A stretch of DNA of 64,000 nt from Rhodospirillales bacterium (GTDB lineage: Bacteria; Pseudomonadota; Alphaproteobacteria; Rhodospirillales; Magnetospirillaceae): NCBI GenBank assembly GCA_019455065.1, contig JACFNC010000017.1, positions 30,530-94,529 on the forward strand, given 5' to 3'. The position numbers and the translations under genes are program-made. Of this stretch, positions 9,242-17,366 are shown in pieces. Within the stretch, counting starts at the first letter, position 1, and every line of letters starts with the position of its first letter. The notes under the pieces were generated by a model that saw nothing but the letters and a program-made list of their open reading frames with translations, searched no databases and was not told the origin of the DNA.

Positions 9242-9448
9242 ATGGCACGAGGAGTCGGAGGTCAATCTCCCGCCAACGTGGCGCATTTCCTGAAGGGCAT
9301 CGATTTCCCGGCGAAGAAGGCCGATCTCGTGAAGCATGCCAAGGGCCAGAACGCCGACAAGGAGGTCCTGGACGTGCTCAACCATATGCCCGAGCGCGAA
9401 TACAATACCATGGCGGACGTCATGAAGGGCGTCGGCCAGGCGGAGTGA
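9242..9448 (+). CDS. DUF2795 family small protein
   Basis: Protein of 68 residues, basic, with the DUF2795 core (VAHFLKGIDFPAKKADLVKH, then ADKEVLDVLNHMPEREY and ADVMKGVG). The family is widespread and of unknown function; it resembles small DNA-associated or stress proteins but no role is established. A near-perfect AAGGAGGT lies six bases before the ATG at 9242, which decides the start over upstream in-frame codons. It is probably a single-gene unit. Confidence 0.8.
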   Translation: MARGVGGQSPANVAHFLKGIDFPAKKADLVKHAKGQNADKEVLDVLNHMPEREYNTMADVMKGVGQAE

Positions 9449-9580
9449 CGGGCAATGCGGCGGCGGCCGGCTAGAGGCCGCCGCCGTTCCCTATCGCCCG
9501 GCGCCAACGCGGAAATCGCTTGAACTGCGCCGACGGACCCCCATCCTGCTTTGGCATAGCGGCAGGCGCAGGGGAACCCG

Positions 9581-10702
9581 ATGCAATCGTGCGACGTGCT
9601 GGTGATCGGCGGCGGCATCGCCGGCGCCTCGGCGGCCCATGAGCTGGCCGCCGACCGCACGGTCGTCGTGCTGGAGCAAGAGAGCCAACCCGGCTATCAC
9701 GCCACCGGGCGCTCGGCCGCGCTGTTCCGCGAAAGCTATCCCCATCCGACGACCCGCGCCCTGGCGGCCGCCAGCCGCGACTTCCTGGAACGTCCGCCGG
9801 CCGGCTTCGGCGACCACCCGCTTCTGTCGCCGCGGGGCGCCCTGCTGATCGCCCGCGCGGACCGGGCCGCGATGCTGGACGACATGGCGGCGGAACTGCG
9901 GACACGGGGGCTGGTCGTTGAACCATGCGACGAGGCGGCGGCGCGGCGGCTGGTTCCGGTGCTGCGGGCGGGAACGGTGGCGGCGGCGCTTTACGAACCC
10001 GGTGCCTGCGACGTCGACGTGAACGCCCTGCACCAGGGCTATCTGCGCGGCCTGCGCGCCCGCGGCGGGCGCCTGATCGCCGACGCCGCGGCGGAACGGA
10101 TCGAGCGACGCGGCGGTCGCTGGCGGATCGCCGTCGGCGACGAGGTGTTCTCGGCCCCGATCCTGGTCAATGCCGCCGGAGCCTGGGCCGACGCGGTGGC
10201 GGCCCTGGCCGGGGTGGCGCCGCTGGGCCTGATGCCGCTGCGGCGCACCGCCGTGACCTTCGATCCGCCGCCCAGCATCGAGGTGAGCGGCTGGCCGATG
10301 GTGCTGGACGCCGGCGGCGCGTTCTACTTCAAGCCCGAAGGCGGCCGCCTGCTCGCCTCGCCGGCCGACGAGACCCCCTCGCCGCCCACCGACGCCCAGC
10401 CCGACGAGTACGACGTCGCCCTGGCCATCGACCGAATCGAAGCCGCGACCGAGATCACCGTGCGCCGCGTGGTGTCGCGCTGGGCGGGCCTGCGCACCTT
10501 CGCGCCCGACCGCGCGCCGGTGGCAGGCTTCGACCCGGGGGCGGAAGGCTTCTTCTGGCTGGCCGGCCAGGGCGGCACAGGCGTCGTCACCGCCCCCGCG
10601 CTGGCCCGCCTGACCGCCGCCCTGATCGCCGGCAGGTCCGACGCGGCGCTGGCCGGCCCGGGGCTGAACGAATCGGCGCTGGGCCCGGCGCGGCTGCGGT
10701 GA
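9581..10702 (+). CDS. FAD-dependent oxidoreductase (DAO/glycine oxidase family)
   Basis: Protein of 373 residues with an N-terminal dinucleotide-binding motif (VLVIGGGIAGASAAHELA, residues 6-23) and the second FAD contact VVLEQES. The stretch GYHATGRSAALF and the C-terminal WAGLRTFAPDRAPVAGFDPG and WLAGQGGTGVVTAPAL are typical of the D-amino-acid oxidase superfamily. The likely reaction is flavin-dependent oxidation of an amino or imino acid in the cytoplasm, but the substrate cannot be inferred. It is followed by a palindromic repeat and then a rhodanese gene. Confidence 0.85.
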   Translation: MQSCDVLVIGGGIAGASAAHELAADRTVVVLEQESQPGYHATGRSAALFRESYPHPTTRALAAASRDFLERPPAGFGDHPLLSPRGALLIARADRAAMLDDMAAELRTRGLVVEPCDEAAARRLVPVLRAGTVAAALYEPGACDVDVNALHQGYLRGLRARGGRLIADAAAERIERRGGRWRIAVGDEVFSAPILVNAAGAWADAVAALAGVAPLGLMPLRRTAVTFDPPPSIEVSGWPMVLDAGGAFYFKPEGGRLLASPADETPSPPTDAQPDEYDVALAIDRIEAATEITVRRVVSRWAGLRTFAPDRAPVAGFDPGAEGFFWLAGQGGTGVVTAPALARLTAALIAGRSDAALAGPGLNESALGPARLR

Positions 10703-10743
10703 GACCACGGTTGACGCATCGGGGCCGTTCTTCCACGTTAGGC

Positions 10744-10824
10744 CTCATCGCGAGGCGCCCGTGGCGCCCGTGGCGATCCAGCATATTTGCTGGATTGCTC
10801 CGTTGGCGTCGCCACCTCGCAATA
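10744..10824. repeat. palindromic intergenic repeat (TCATYGCGAGG ... CCTCGCAAT type)
   Basis: An inverted repeat with arms beginning TCATCGCGAGG and ending CCTCGCAAT, and an inner hairpin GATCCAGCAnnTTTGCTGGATT. Related units occur at 18002-18140 and 38218-38298. It lies between two genes on the same strand and probably forms a stable RNA hairpin; it does not look coding. Confidence 0.7.
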
Positions 10825-10853
10825 CCCGTCAAAGGCCGAGTCAGGAAACACCG

Positions 10854-11264
10854 ATGCATCTGAAGAAGGGCTACAAGGCACTGCTCGAAGAGGCGGGGCG
10901 GCGCGTGACGACGGTGCCGCTGGCCGAGGCGCGCGCGCTGTGGGAACGGCCGGACGTGCAGTTCGTCGACTTGCGCGACGTGCGCGAGCTGGAGCGCGAG
11001 GGCATGATCCCGGGCGCGTTCCACGCCCCGCGCGGCATGCTGGAGTTCTGGATCGACCCGGAAAGCCCCTACTACAAGGACGTCTTCGGCAGCGGCAAGA
11101 CCTTCGTCTTCTACTGCCAGTCGGCGTGGCGCTCGGCCCTGGCCACCCTGGCGGTGCAGGAGATGGGCCTTGCCCCGGTGTGCCATCTCGAGGGCGGATT
11201 CCGCGCCTGGAAGGACGCCGGCCTGCCCACCGCGGAGCGTCCGCCACACCATCCCAGGAAATGA
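10854..11264 (+). CDS. rhodanese-like sulfurtransferase
   Basis: Single-domain rhodanese of 136 residues. It has the conserved VQFVDLRDVRELEREGMIPG block and the catalytic loop FYCQSAWRSALA, where the Cys of the C-x4-R loop carries the persulfide. The strand VCHLEGGFRAWKDAG closes the domain. AGGAAA lies just before the ATG at 10854. The family moves sulfane sulfur in the cytoplasm; the partner is unknown. Confidence 0.87.
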   Translation: MHLKKGYKALLEEAGRRVTTVPLAEARALWERPDVQFVDLRDVRELEREGMIPGAFHAPRGMLEFWIDPESPYYKDVFGSGKTFVFYCQSAWRSALATLAVQEMGLAPVCHLEGGFRAWKDAGLPTAERPPHHPRK

Positions 11265-11402
11265 ATTAGCGGACACTCATCGAGGTTGACATCGCTGCCC
11301 GAAAGGTCATATACGGGCGCATCCCAACAGACCAAAGCACGGCATTCGGCACGGCGGAGGCGAGGCGGGTTTCCCCATCTGCTCACGCTCATGAGGGCAA
11401 CC

Positions 11403-12548
11403 ATGACCACACCTTTCTCGGGCGCCGAGGCCATCGTGTCCGCGTTGCGTCCCAACGATCCGATCCTTCTGCTGCGGGCCGACGAGGCCCGCGCGGCGGC
11501 ACGCGCCTGCGTGGACGCCTTTCCCGGCACCGTCGCCTATGCGGTCAAGGTATGCGACCGCCCGGACGTGCTGAAGGCGCTGGCCGACGGCGGCATCCGC
11601 CACTGGGACGTGGCCTCGCTGCACGAGGTGCGCGCCGTGCTGTCGGTGGCGCCCGACGCGGTGCTGCACTACATGAACCCGATCAAGGCCCTGGCCCACA
11701 TCGCCGCGGCCCACGATCTGGGCGTGCGCACCTTCGCCTTCGACTGCGAGCGCGAGCTGCACAAGATCGCCCAGGCGACCGCCGGCGACCGCGAGGTCAT
11801 CCCGGTCGTGCGCCTGCGCGTGCCCAACGACAAGGCGCGCTTCCCGCTCGACGGCAAGTTCGGCTGCTCCGAAGCCGAGGCGACGGCGCTCTTGCGGCTG
11901 GCCGTGGAGATGGGCTACCGGCCCGGCATCACCTTCCACGTCGGCTCGCAGTGCGAGAGCCCCGACGCCTATCGCGTGGCCACCGAAATCGCCTGCCGCG
12001 TCGCCGTCGAGGCCGGCATCGAGCCGTCGATCCTCGACATCGGCGGCGGCTTTCCGGCCGCCTATCGCGGCGACGAGCCCAGCTTCGGGTCCTGCGCGGC
12101 GGCGGCGAAGGCGGGTCTGGACGCGTTCTTCCCGGCCTTCGGCGGGGTGTTCCAGTGCGAGCCCGGGCGGCTGCTGGCGGCGCCGGCGGCCTCGGTGCTG
12201 GTGCGGGTCGAGCTGCGCAAGGGCAACAACCTGTTCCTCAACGACGGCTATTACGGCCTGCTGAGCGAGCTGAAGTGGATGACCGGCCTGCACCCGGTGC
12301 GCCTGGTGCGCCCCGGCCGCGCCAGCCAGGCACCGCTGCAACCGTTCGCCTTCTTCGGGCCGACCTGCGATTCGATCGACGCCATGGAGGGGCCGTACCA
12401 CCTGCCGGGCGACATCGACGAGGGCGACTGGATCGAGATTTCGCTGCTCGGCGCCTACTCGACCGTGCTGGCGACCCGCTTCAACGGCTTCCCCGAGGCC
12501 CGCGTGATCGAGGTGAGGGAAACAAAGGAACTGCGCGAGGCGGCGTGA
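11403..12548 (+). CDS. ornithine/lysine-type decarboxylase (PLP fold III)
   Basis: Protein of 381 residues of the Orn/Lys/Arg/DAP decarboxylase family 2. The PLP lysine is Lys49 in VAYAVKVCDRP. The GITFHVGSQC block and DIGGGFP follow, with the phosphate-binding CEPGRLL. The C-terminal GPTCDSID (Cys about 322) is the ornithine decarboxylase signature, where Cys and Asp contact the substrate from the partner subunit. It would make putrescine from ornithine. An agmatinase-like gene lies 0.8 kb downstream on the other strand, which supports a polyamine role. A strong terminator follows. Confidence 0.88.
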   Translation: MTTPFSGAEAIVSALRPNDPILLLRADEARAAARACVDAFPGTVAYAVKVCDRPDVLKALADGGIRHWDVASLHEVRAVLSVAPDAVLHYMNPIKALAHIAAAHDLGVRTFAFDCERELHKIAQATAGDREVIPVVRLRVPNDKARFPLDGKFGCSEAEATALLRLAVEMGYRPGITFHVGSQCESPDAYRVATEIACRVAVEAGIEPSILDIGGGFPAAYRGDEPSFGSCAAAAKAGLDAFFPAFGGVFQCEPGRLLAAPAASVLVRVELRKGNNLFLNDGYYGLLSELKWMTGLHPVRLVRPGRASQAPLQPFAFFGPTCDSIDAMEGPYHLPGDIDEGDWIEISLLGAYSTVLATRFNGFPEARVIEVRETKELREAA

Positions 12549-12578
12549 GGGCGCGCCTCGTGGCGGCAATTGTTTTCG

Positions 12579-12612
12579 ACATGGCCGGGCTCGTCCCGGC
12601 CATGTTCTTTTA
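12579..12612 (+). terminator. Rho-independent terminator after the decarboxylase gene
   Basis: Perfect 11-bp stem ACATGGCCGGG / CCCGGCCATGT with a five-base loop, followed by TCTTTT, beginning 30 bp after the decarboxylase stop codon. Confidence 0.8.
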
Positions 12613-12708
12613 GAGCCCCCCGGGGCAAGCCCGGGGGTGAGGGCGGGCTTTCTATTCTTCCGGTTCGTGCCGCCTGGCCACCTCGATCGCTGCGGGAAGC
12701 GCATCAAT

Positions 12709-13011
12709 CTATCGCGGCATGTTCACCGTCGCCGTCCGGTGCACGATCTTTGGGTCCGAGCCTTCATAATTGTGCACGAGGATATTGCGCATGGCGATGA
12801 TCTGGCGCCATGGAATATCTGGAAATTGCACCCGGAACGCTTCCGGCACATGTCGGGCAGCCTCACCGACGAGCTCAATCGCCCGCACGGTCGCGAGGAA
12901 CGTTCGTTCATCGGCGGCCAAGTCTTCAGCACTCATTGAACCGACGAACTCATTGGCCTTCCCGGCATAGGAAAGCATATCGAAGAGGAAATCTGAAAAT
13001 AGCCGCGTCAC
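12709..13011 (-). CDS. hepT: HepT-like HEPN toxin (DUF86), probably truncated by an amber codon
   Basis: Protein of 100 residues of the HEPN ribonuclease family. The catalytic RX4HXY motif is present as RNILVHNY near residue 75. HepT proteins usually have 110-120 residues. Here a TAG at 12709-12711 ends the frame, and beyond it the frame stays open for 19 more codons to a second TAG at 12652-12654, reading IDALPAAIEVARRHEPEE. That looks like the missing C-terminal helix, so the stop is probably a nonsense mutation. The gene overlaps its antitoxin gene by four bases (ATGA). The toxin may be inactive or reduced. Confidence 0.85.
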   Translation of the reverse strand: MTRLFSDFLFDMLSYAGKANEFVGSMSAEDLAADERTFLATVRAIELVGEAARHVPEAFRVQFPDIPWRQIIAMRNILVHNYEGSDPKIVHRTATVNMPR

Positions 13012-13301
13012 AGCATCCGCACTTCGGCCAAGATGCGGCGCCCAATGCGAGGCTTGAGGGCAGCCCTGTTGACGATCTCGACGTTCATTCCGAGCGCGTC
13101 GCTCAACTCGACTTGCAGGCCGGCTTGTTCGAGGAGTCCGGCTTCGTCGCCGAGTTCGACGAGGATGTCGAGGTCGCTGCCCTCACGCTGTCGACCGCGC
13201 GCATACGAGCCGAAAATGCCCATAGAGCGAAGGCCGAAGCGACGACGCAACTCAGGCTGAAGCACCTGAAGCTTATCGATGATGTCTTCGAGAGGACGCA
13301 T
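13008..13301 (-). CDS. mntA: MNT-type nucleotidyltransferase antitoxin
   Basis: Protein of 97 residues with the minimal nucleotidyltransferase motif GSYARGRQREGSDLDI (GSX10DXD) at about 31-46 and a third acidic residue in NVEIVNR. In HEPN/MNT pairs this enzyme AMPylates and so neutralises the HepT ribonuclease. It is placed directly upstream of the toxin gene with an ATGA overlap, as is usual for type VII toxin-antitoxin modules. Confidence 0.88.
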   Translation of the reverse strand: MRPLEDIIDKLQVLQPELRRRFGLRSMGIFGSYARGRQREGSDLDILVELGDEAGLLEQAGLQVELSDALGMNVEIVNRAALKPRIGRRILAEVRML

Positions 13302-13386
13302 GGGTCACATCCAAAACGTGTTCCCACAATATATCCCCCGCCCGTGGCTGAATCCAGCCGGGGCAAACGCGGGCCGGGGGTACGTA

Positions 13387-14271
13387 CTACGCGGTCAGCG
13401 CCAGGTACTCCCAGGCCACCGTGGCGGCGGCGAGCGCGGTGATGTCGGCGACGTCGTAGGGCGGGCAGACCTCGACGACGTCCATGCCGACGAAGTTCAC
13501 GCCCGTCAGCCGGCGCAGGATGGCCAGCACCTGCCAGGTGAACAGCCCGCCCACCTCGGGCGTGCCGGTGCCCGGGGCCTGGCTGGGGTCGAGGGCGTCG
13601 ACGTCGAAGGACAGATAGGCCGGCCGCTCGCCGACCAGGGCGCGCACCGCGGCGGCCACCGCCTTCGGCCCGTCGAGGTGGACGTCCTCGGCGGTGACGA
13701 CGCGCACCCCCTGCGCCTCGGTCCAATCCCGCACCTCGCCCGGAACCGGCGAGCGGATTCCGATCTGGATCATGTGGTGGGGGGCCACCAACCCCTCGTC
13801 GATGGCGTGGCGGAACACCGAGCCGTGCGACACCGCCTGGCCGAAGGTATCGGGCCAGGTGTCGACGTGGCCGTCGAAATGGACCATCGCCAGCGGCCCG
13901 GTGCGGGCCGCCAGCGCGCGCAACAGGCCGAGGGTGACGGTGTGGTCGCCGCCCAGCGCAACGAGATGTCCGATGGGCGCCGCCTGCTCGGCGATCGCCT
14001 TCATCGCCCCCTCGACGTCGCCGTGCGGCAGCACGAAGTCGCCGACGTCGGCGAGGTCGCCGGCGGCGGGATCCTGGCGGAACACCGGGTGCTCGCCGTC
14101 GCACAGCATGCGGCTGGCCATCCGGATGGCGTTGGGGGCGAAGCGCGCCCCCGGCCGGAAGCTGGTGCCGAGGTCGAACGGGATGCCGGCCACGCAGCGC
14201 CGCGCCTGCGGCGACGTGTTGCGGGTGCCGAGGAAGGTGGTCGGCAGGGCATAGGGCGGTTGGCCGGTCAT
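13387..14271 (-). CDS. agmatinase/arginase family ureohydrolase
   Basis: Protein of 294 residues with all metal-ligand blocks of ureohydrolases: LGGDHTVT, VHFDGHVDTW (usual form DAHxD), and SFDVDALDPSQAPGTGTPE. The Mn-dependent enzyme releases urea from a guanidino substrate; the sequence type is nearest agmatinases. The start at 14271 has GGGAG nine bases upstream; the longer frame to 14361 adds low-quality sequence. Alanine is replaced by glycine in the DAH motif, a minor change. Neighbouring decarboxylase and amidotransferase genes suggest polyamine or guanidino-compound metabolism. Confidence 0.88.
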   Translation of the reverse strand: MTGQPPYALPTTFLGTRNTSPQARRCVAGIPFDLGTSFRPGARFAPNAIRMASRMLCDGEHPVFRQDPAAGDLADVGDFVLPHGDVEGAMKAIAEQAAPIGHLVALGGDHTVTLGLLRALAARTGPLAMVHFDGHVDTWPDTFGQAVSHGSVFRHAIDEGLVAPHHMIQIGIRSPVPGEVRDWTEAQGVRVVTAEDVHLDGPKAVAAAVRALVGERPAYLSFDVDALDPSQAPGTGTPEVGGLFTWQVLAILRRLTGVNFVGMDVVEVCPPYDVADITALAAATVAWEYLALTA

Positions 14272-14370
14272 GGCGCGCGACTCCCTGGAAAACGCCCTGG
14301 GATACATGCATCCGCCGGCGCCGTCACGCCCAAAAAGCGCACCGTGGGCACCCTCTTCCATACGACGCGA

Positions 14371-14829
14371 TCACCCAAGGCGGCGAAGCAGCCGGACCAC
14401 GGCCTCACGCTCGCGTGGCGAGAGGGGAGATAGAATTTCGGCAGAGACCGCGCGTGCCGCCTCGATGACCTCGTCCACGGTCGCCCTGCCCCGTTCGGAG
14501 AGCCGAAGCACCACCCGCCGCCGGTCCGCGGGGTCCGGCTTGCGGTCGACCAGCCCGCGATCGACCAGCCGCGTCACCACTCCCTGCATGGTTGCCGCAT
14601 CCATCGCCGTGAGGCGGCCCAGGCGGTTCTGCGACACGCCGCCGGCCTCGCGAATTTTGACCAAGGCCGCCCATTGCGTGGGCGTCAGGGTCGGGATGCG
14701 TTCCTGGAAGATCGCCGAGGCCCGCTGATGCGCCCGGCGGAGCAGGAAGCCCACCTGTTCCTCGAGCACATAGCCGGCGACCCCCGCCGCCCCTTCCGCG
14801 TGCGTTCGCGGCATCGGCTCGTCGGCCAT
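14371..14829 (-). CDS. MarR family transcriptional regulator
   Basis: Protein of 152 residues with the MarR winged helix: LTPTQWAALVKIREAGGVSQ, the recognition region LTAMDAATMQGVVTRLVDRG, and the wing RKPDPADRRRVVLRLSERG. The N and C termini form the dimer helices. It starts one base after the stop of the amidotransferase gene and is transcribed toward the agmatinase gene, so it may regulate this small unit. The ligand is unknown. Confidence 0.9.
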   Translation of the reverse strand: MADEPMPRTHAEGAAGVAGYVLEEQVGFLLRRAHQRASAIFQERIPTLTPTQWAALVKIREAGGVSQNRLGRLTAMDAATMQGVVTRLVDRGLVDRKPDPADRRRVVLRLSERGRATVDEVIEAARAVSAEILSPLSPREREAVVRLLRRLG

Positions 14830-14830
14830 T

Positions 14831-15700
14831 TCACCCGCCCGCCCGCTCGGCCGCCCGCGGGCGAACCTGGAAGCTCAGCCAGTTGGCGATCTCGGCCCGG
14901 CGCCGCCCGGAATCGAGGATGCCCTCGCCGATGCCGTACAGCCAAGCGACGTCCCGGCGGCCCGGGTTGGCGTGCAGCGCGCGCAGATCGGTGACCAGCC
15001 TATCCAACGCCGGCTGGTCGGCGACAAGGCCGGCCTCGATCATCGCCCCGCCATGGCGCGCCATGACAGCGCCGATCTCGTTGAGGTCGTATTCCGGATG
15101 ATATTGGACGCCCCAGCACGTCCCAGCGGCATGGCGGATTTCGGCGGCCTGGATGTCACTCATGGCGTTGCCGGCGAGAACGGTCATGCGCTCGGGCGGG
15201 ACGGCCACCTCGTCCAAATGCACGGCGATGGCGTCGAAGACGCCGCGTTTGCCCTCGTACATCGGGTGCAGGGCGCCCGCCGCGGTAGGGGCGATGTGGC
15301 GGGCGAACCCGATTTCCCGGCCCTTGGGGTTGGGGCGCACCACGCCGCCGGCGGCCACGGTGGCCACCTGAAGGCCCCAGCAACTGCCGAACATCGGCAC
15401 GCCGGCCTGGAACACCGCCGCGGCCAGTTCGACCTGCCGGCGCACCGCCGGCACATCCTGGTAGACGTTGAGGGCCGATCCGCTCCACGCGACGCCGTCA
15501 AAATCGCCGAGCCCGACCCAGGACGGCACGGCATCCCCGCCCTCGTCGGCCGGATGAACAACATGACAGGCCACGTCGGGATCCAGTTCGCGCAGGACGG
15601 CGACGTAATGCTCGCCCGTGGGCCGGCCGCCCTGGGCGCGGTGTCGGGCATTGACCTCGCGGGTGTTGCCGTCGACGACCAGCAGTCTGAGCGATCCCAT
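14831..15700 (-). CDS. class I glutamine amidotransferase-like protein
   Basis: Protein of 289 residues with the GMP-synthase-like amidotransferase fold. The nucleophile lies in MFGSCWGLQVA (near residue 110) and the His-Glu pair in WGVQYHPEYDL. The N-terminal strand LRLLVVDGN and GVAWSGSALNVYQ are typical of the stand-alone family. Such proteins hydrolyse glutamine or gamma-glutamyl amides. Near an agmatinase and an ornithine decarboxylase, gamma-glutamyl-polyamine hydrolysis is possible but unproven. It is first in a three-gene minus-strand run. Confidence 0.82.
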   Translation of the reverse strand: MGSLRLLVVDGNTREVNARHRAQGGRPTGEHYVAVLRELDPDVACHVVHPADEGGDAVPSWVGLGDFDGVAWSGSALNVYQDVPAVRRQVELAAAVFQAGVPMFGSCWGLQVATVAAGGVVRPNPKGREIGFARHIAPTAAGALHPMYEGKRGVFDAIAVHLDEVAVPPERMTVLAGNAMSDIQAAEIRHAAGTCWGVQYHPEYDLNEIGAVMARHGGAMIEAGLVADQPALDRLVTDLRALHANPGRRDVAWLYGIGEGILDSGRRRAEIANWLSFQVRPRAAERAGG

Positions 15701-15828
15701 TCCCGATGCCTCGGCGGTTCACGGAGCCCGACGCGACCGACGATGGCTGCCCGGGCCCGAGGCTGTCAAGAAGCGGTTTCCGTATGGGTCGCCGCGCGCC
15801 TCGCAATGACTCCGTACTGGGCATCCCC

Positions 15829-16345
15829 GCAACCCGCATTTCCTGTGAAGCGCTTAACAGAGGGCGGCGGGGGGATGGGGGAATATGCGTCCCGTGAGCG
15901 GCCGGGGCGTGGTGCCCCGGCGCAGACAGAGACAAAGGAGACACCTATCATGAGCATCCGTCGTTCCAGCCTGATCGCCCTCGCCGCCCTCGCCACCGTC
16001 GCCGTCGCCGGCCCCTCCTTCGCCGGGGAGAAGGGCGGGGTGCCGCTGGTCAGCAACAACACCGTGGTCGCCACCAACGTCGCCGCCGGCATCGGCAACA
16101 CCGCCAAGCAGGACATCTTCGCCAGCCAGCGCGGCGGCGGGATGAAGTCGGGCCCGATGTTCGGCTCCAACTCGATCTTCGCCGACAACACCGCGGCGGG
16201 CATCGGCAACAAGGCCAAGCAGACCCTCGACGTGCACCAGCGTGCGCCCAAGGGCGTGTTCGGCAGCAACACCGTCGACGCCCGCAACCTCGCCGCCGGC
16301 ATCGGCAACTACGCCCGCCAGGACATCTACGCGCGCCAGCGCTAA
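15829..16345. repeat. 517-bp inverted repeat, left copy
   Basis: These 517 bp recur in inverted orientation at 20324-20840. The copies include the whole upstream region and coding sequence of a curlin-like gene and stop exactly at the stop codon. I count five differences, all in the last 120 bp of the gene; the first 390 bp are identical. The intervening segment is about 4.0 kb. Confidence 0.9.
15950..16345 (+). CDS. secreted curlin-like repeat protein, copy A
   Basis: Protein of 131 residues with a Sec signal peptide (residues 1-24, ending GPSFA). The mature part is three units of about 26 residues with consensus S-N-x-V/I-x-A-x-N-x-A-A-G-I-G-N-x-A-K/R-Q-x-I/L-x-x-x-Q-R; examples are NVAAGIGNTAKQDIF and NLAAGIGNYARQDIY. 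The spaced G-x-G-N-x-A-x-Q pattern resembles curlin amyloid repeats, though it is not the standard curlin unit. AAAGGAG lies upstream of the ATG. It is nearly identical to copy B (20324-20719) and related to 32026-32391. Export by the nearby CsgG-like lipoprotein is an inference. Confidence 0.75.
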   Translation: MSIRRSSLIALAALATVAVAGPSFAGEKGGVPLVSNNTVVATNVAAGIGNTAKQDIFASQRGGGMKSGPMFGSNSIFADNTAAGIGNKAKQTLDVHQRAPKGVFGSNTVDARNLAAGIGNYARQDIYARQR

Positions 16346-16373
16346 CGCGGCTTCCCGCCGCCCTGCCGGAACG

Positions 16374-16411
16374 CCGACCGGAAGCCCCGCGCTTCCGGTC
16401 GGTCGTTGTTT
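16374..16411 (+). terminator. Rho-independent terminator after curlin-like gene A
   Basis: Perfect 12-bp stem CCGACCGGAAGC / GCTTCCGGTCGG with a five-base loop, followed by TCGTTGTTT. A similar stem follows copy B, although the flanking sequence differs. Confidence 0.8.
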
Positions 16412-16477
16412 CGAGCGACGTCCGTGCCGGCCAAATGACCATTGCGCACGGCCCCGCACGATGATGGAGTACCAGCC

Positions 16478-16858
16478 ATGAGGAAGCTTGCCGTCGCACT
16501 GCCCCTGGCCGCGGCGATCCTGTCCGGGATTGCCCCGTCCGCCTACGCCCAGGCCCGCAGCTGCGTCACCATCAATGGCGAGACGAGATGCAGCGAGGGC
16601 CAGCAGTCCCTGTCCTGCTCGACCGTCAACGGCCGCACGACCTGCCTGGAGGGGCCCGGCCGCCTGGACTGTCGCTCGATAAACGGGGAAACCACCTGCA
16701 CCGCCTCCCCCGAGCCCGCCGACCCCACCGAGACGCCAAACGCCGACGACGAGGACGACTTCGTGGAGGAGGAGGCCATCGACTCCGAGGCCACGATCCA
16801 TCGCGACGGCACCGGCCTGCGCGTCCGCGCCGGCGGGGTGGATATCCGCATCGACTAA
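16478..16858 (+). CDS. secreted protein with three 18-residue cysteine repeats
   Basis: Protein of 126 residues. It has a signal peptide (to about residue 25, ending SAYA), then three units CVTINGETRC, CSTVNGRTTC and CRSINGETTC spaced by exactly 18 residues. A highly acidic region (DDEDDFVEEEA) and a short basic strand with RVRAGGVDIRID follow. The paired cysteines probably form disulfides in the periplasm or outside the cell. I do not recognise a family. Its place just downstream of the curlin-like gene suggests an envelope role. Confidence 0.7.
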   Translation: MRKLAVALPLAAAILSGIAPSAYAQARSCVTINGETRCSEGQQSLSCSTVNGRTTCLEGPGRLDCRSINGETTCTASPEPADPTETPNADDEDDFVEEEAIDSEATIHRDGTGLRVRAGGVDIRID

Positions 16859-16895
16859 ACGTACGCGCTCCGCACCCGAGGTCCGGTGGTCCCGG

Positions 16896-16918
16896 ATTGC
16901 CGGGTCAAGCCCGGCAAT
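16896..16918. repeat. palindromic repeat ATTGCCGGG-TCAAG-CCCGGCAAT
   Basis: Perfect 9-bp arms with a TCAAG loop. The same unit lies at 38148-38170 and, with one mismatch, at about 23436-23460; variants with other stems but a similar CAAG loop are at 12615-12640, 29780-29805 and 53790-53812. The dispersed copies point to a genome-wide repeat family. Confidence 0.8.
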
Positions 16919-17111
16919 GACGGAGAAAATCGTGCCTCCGTCTGCATGCGTTCAACCCCGGGCGTCCCCCCGGGGGTCCCGGGTATTGCCGGGGCGTGCC
17001 CGCCAACGAACCCATAGGAACGATCGTTTCCTGTGGCCCGGTTCACAGACCGCGCCTCGCCCGCTCCGTAGACTGCTCCCTACGACACACCCACTCGCAA
17101 GGAGTTCAGTC

Positions 17112-17345
17112 ATGTGCCAGTCGACCACTTATCAGGACGAGGCGTTGCGCCGATTGTCGAAGAAGCAGTTCGAGTATCTCGGCGTGTTCGATCACGCCTA
17201 CATCCGCGCCGTGACCGTGAGCGGCGGGGGTACCGTCTACGCGATTCATTCCGCCGACGGACGGCTGCTTTGCCACACCTCCGACCGGCAGAGCGCGCTG
17301 ATGGCGCTGTTCGAGCAGGATCTCACGCCGCTGACCGTCCACTGA
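17112..17345 (+). CDS. DUF1150 family protein
   Basis: Protein of 77 residues matching the DUF1150 pattern: FEYLGVFDHAYIRAV, then VYAIHSADGRLLCHTSDR and a C-terminal DLTPLTVH. The family is small, cytoplasmic and almost limited to Alphaproteobacteria, often near small heat-shock genes, function unknown. AAGGAG lies seven bases before the ATG. It precedes a secreted repeat protein with a 21-bp gap and may be cotranscribed with it. Confidence 0.8.
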   Translation: MCQSTTYQDEALRRLSKKQFEYLGVFDHAYIRAVTVSGGGTVYAIHSADGRLLCHTSDRQSALMALFEQDLTPLTVH

Positions 17346-17366
17346 CCGGAAAGCGGGAGAGCCGCC

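Noticed and set aside
15785..15815. Fragment CCTCGCAATGAC of the second repeat family
   Set aside because: Only a half unit without its inverted arm; too short to call a repeat.
15854..16801. Minus-strand frame across curlin-like gene A, repeated at 20165-20815
   Set aside because: Appears twice only because the DNA is an inverted repeat; composition is that of an antisense shadow.
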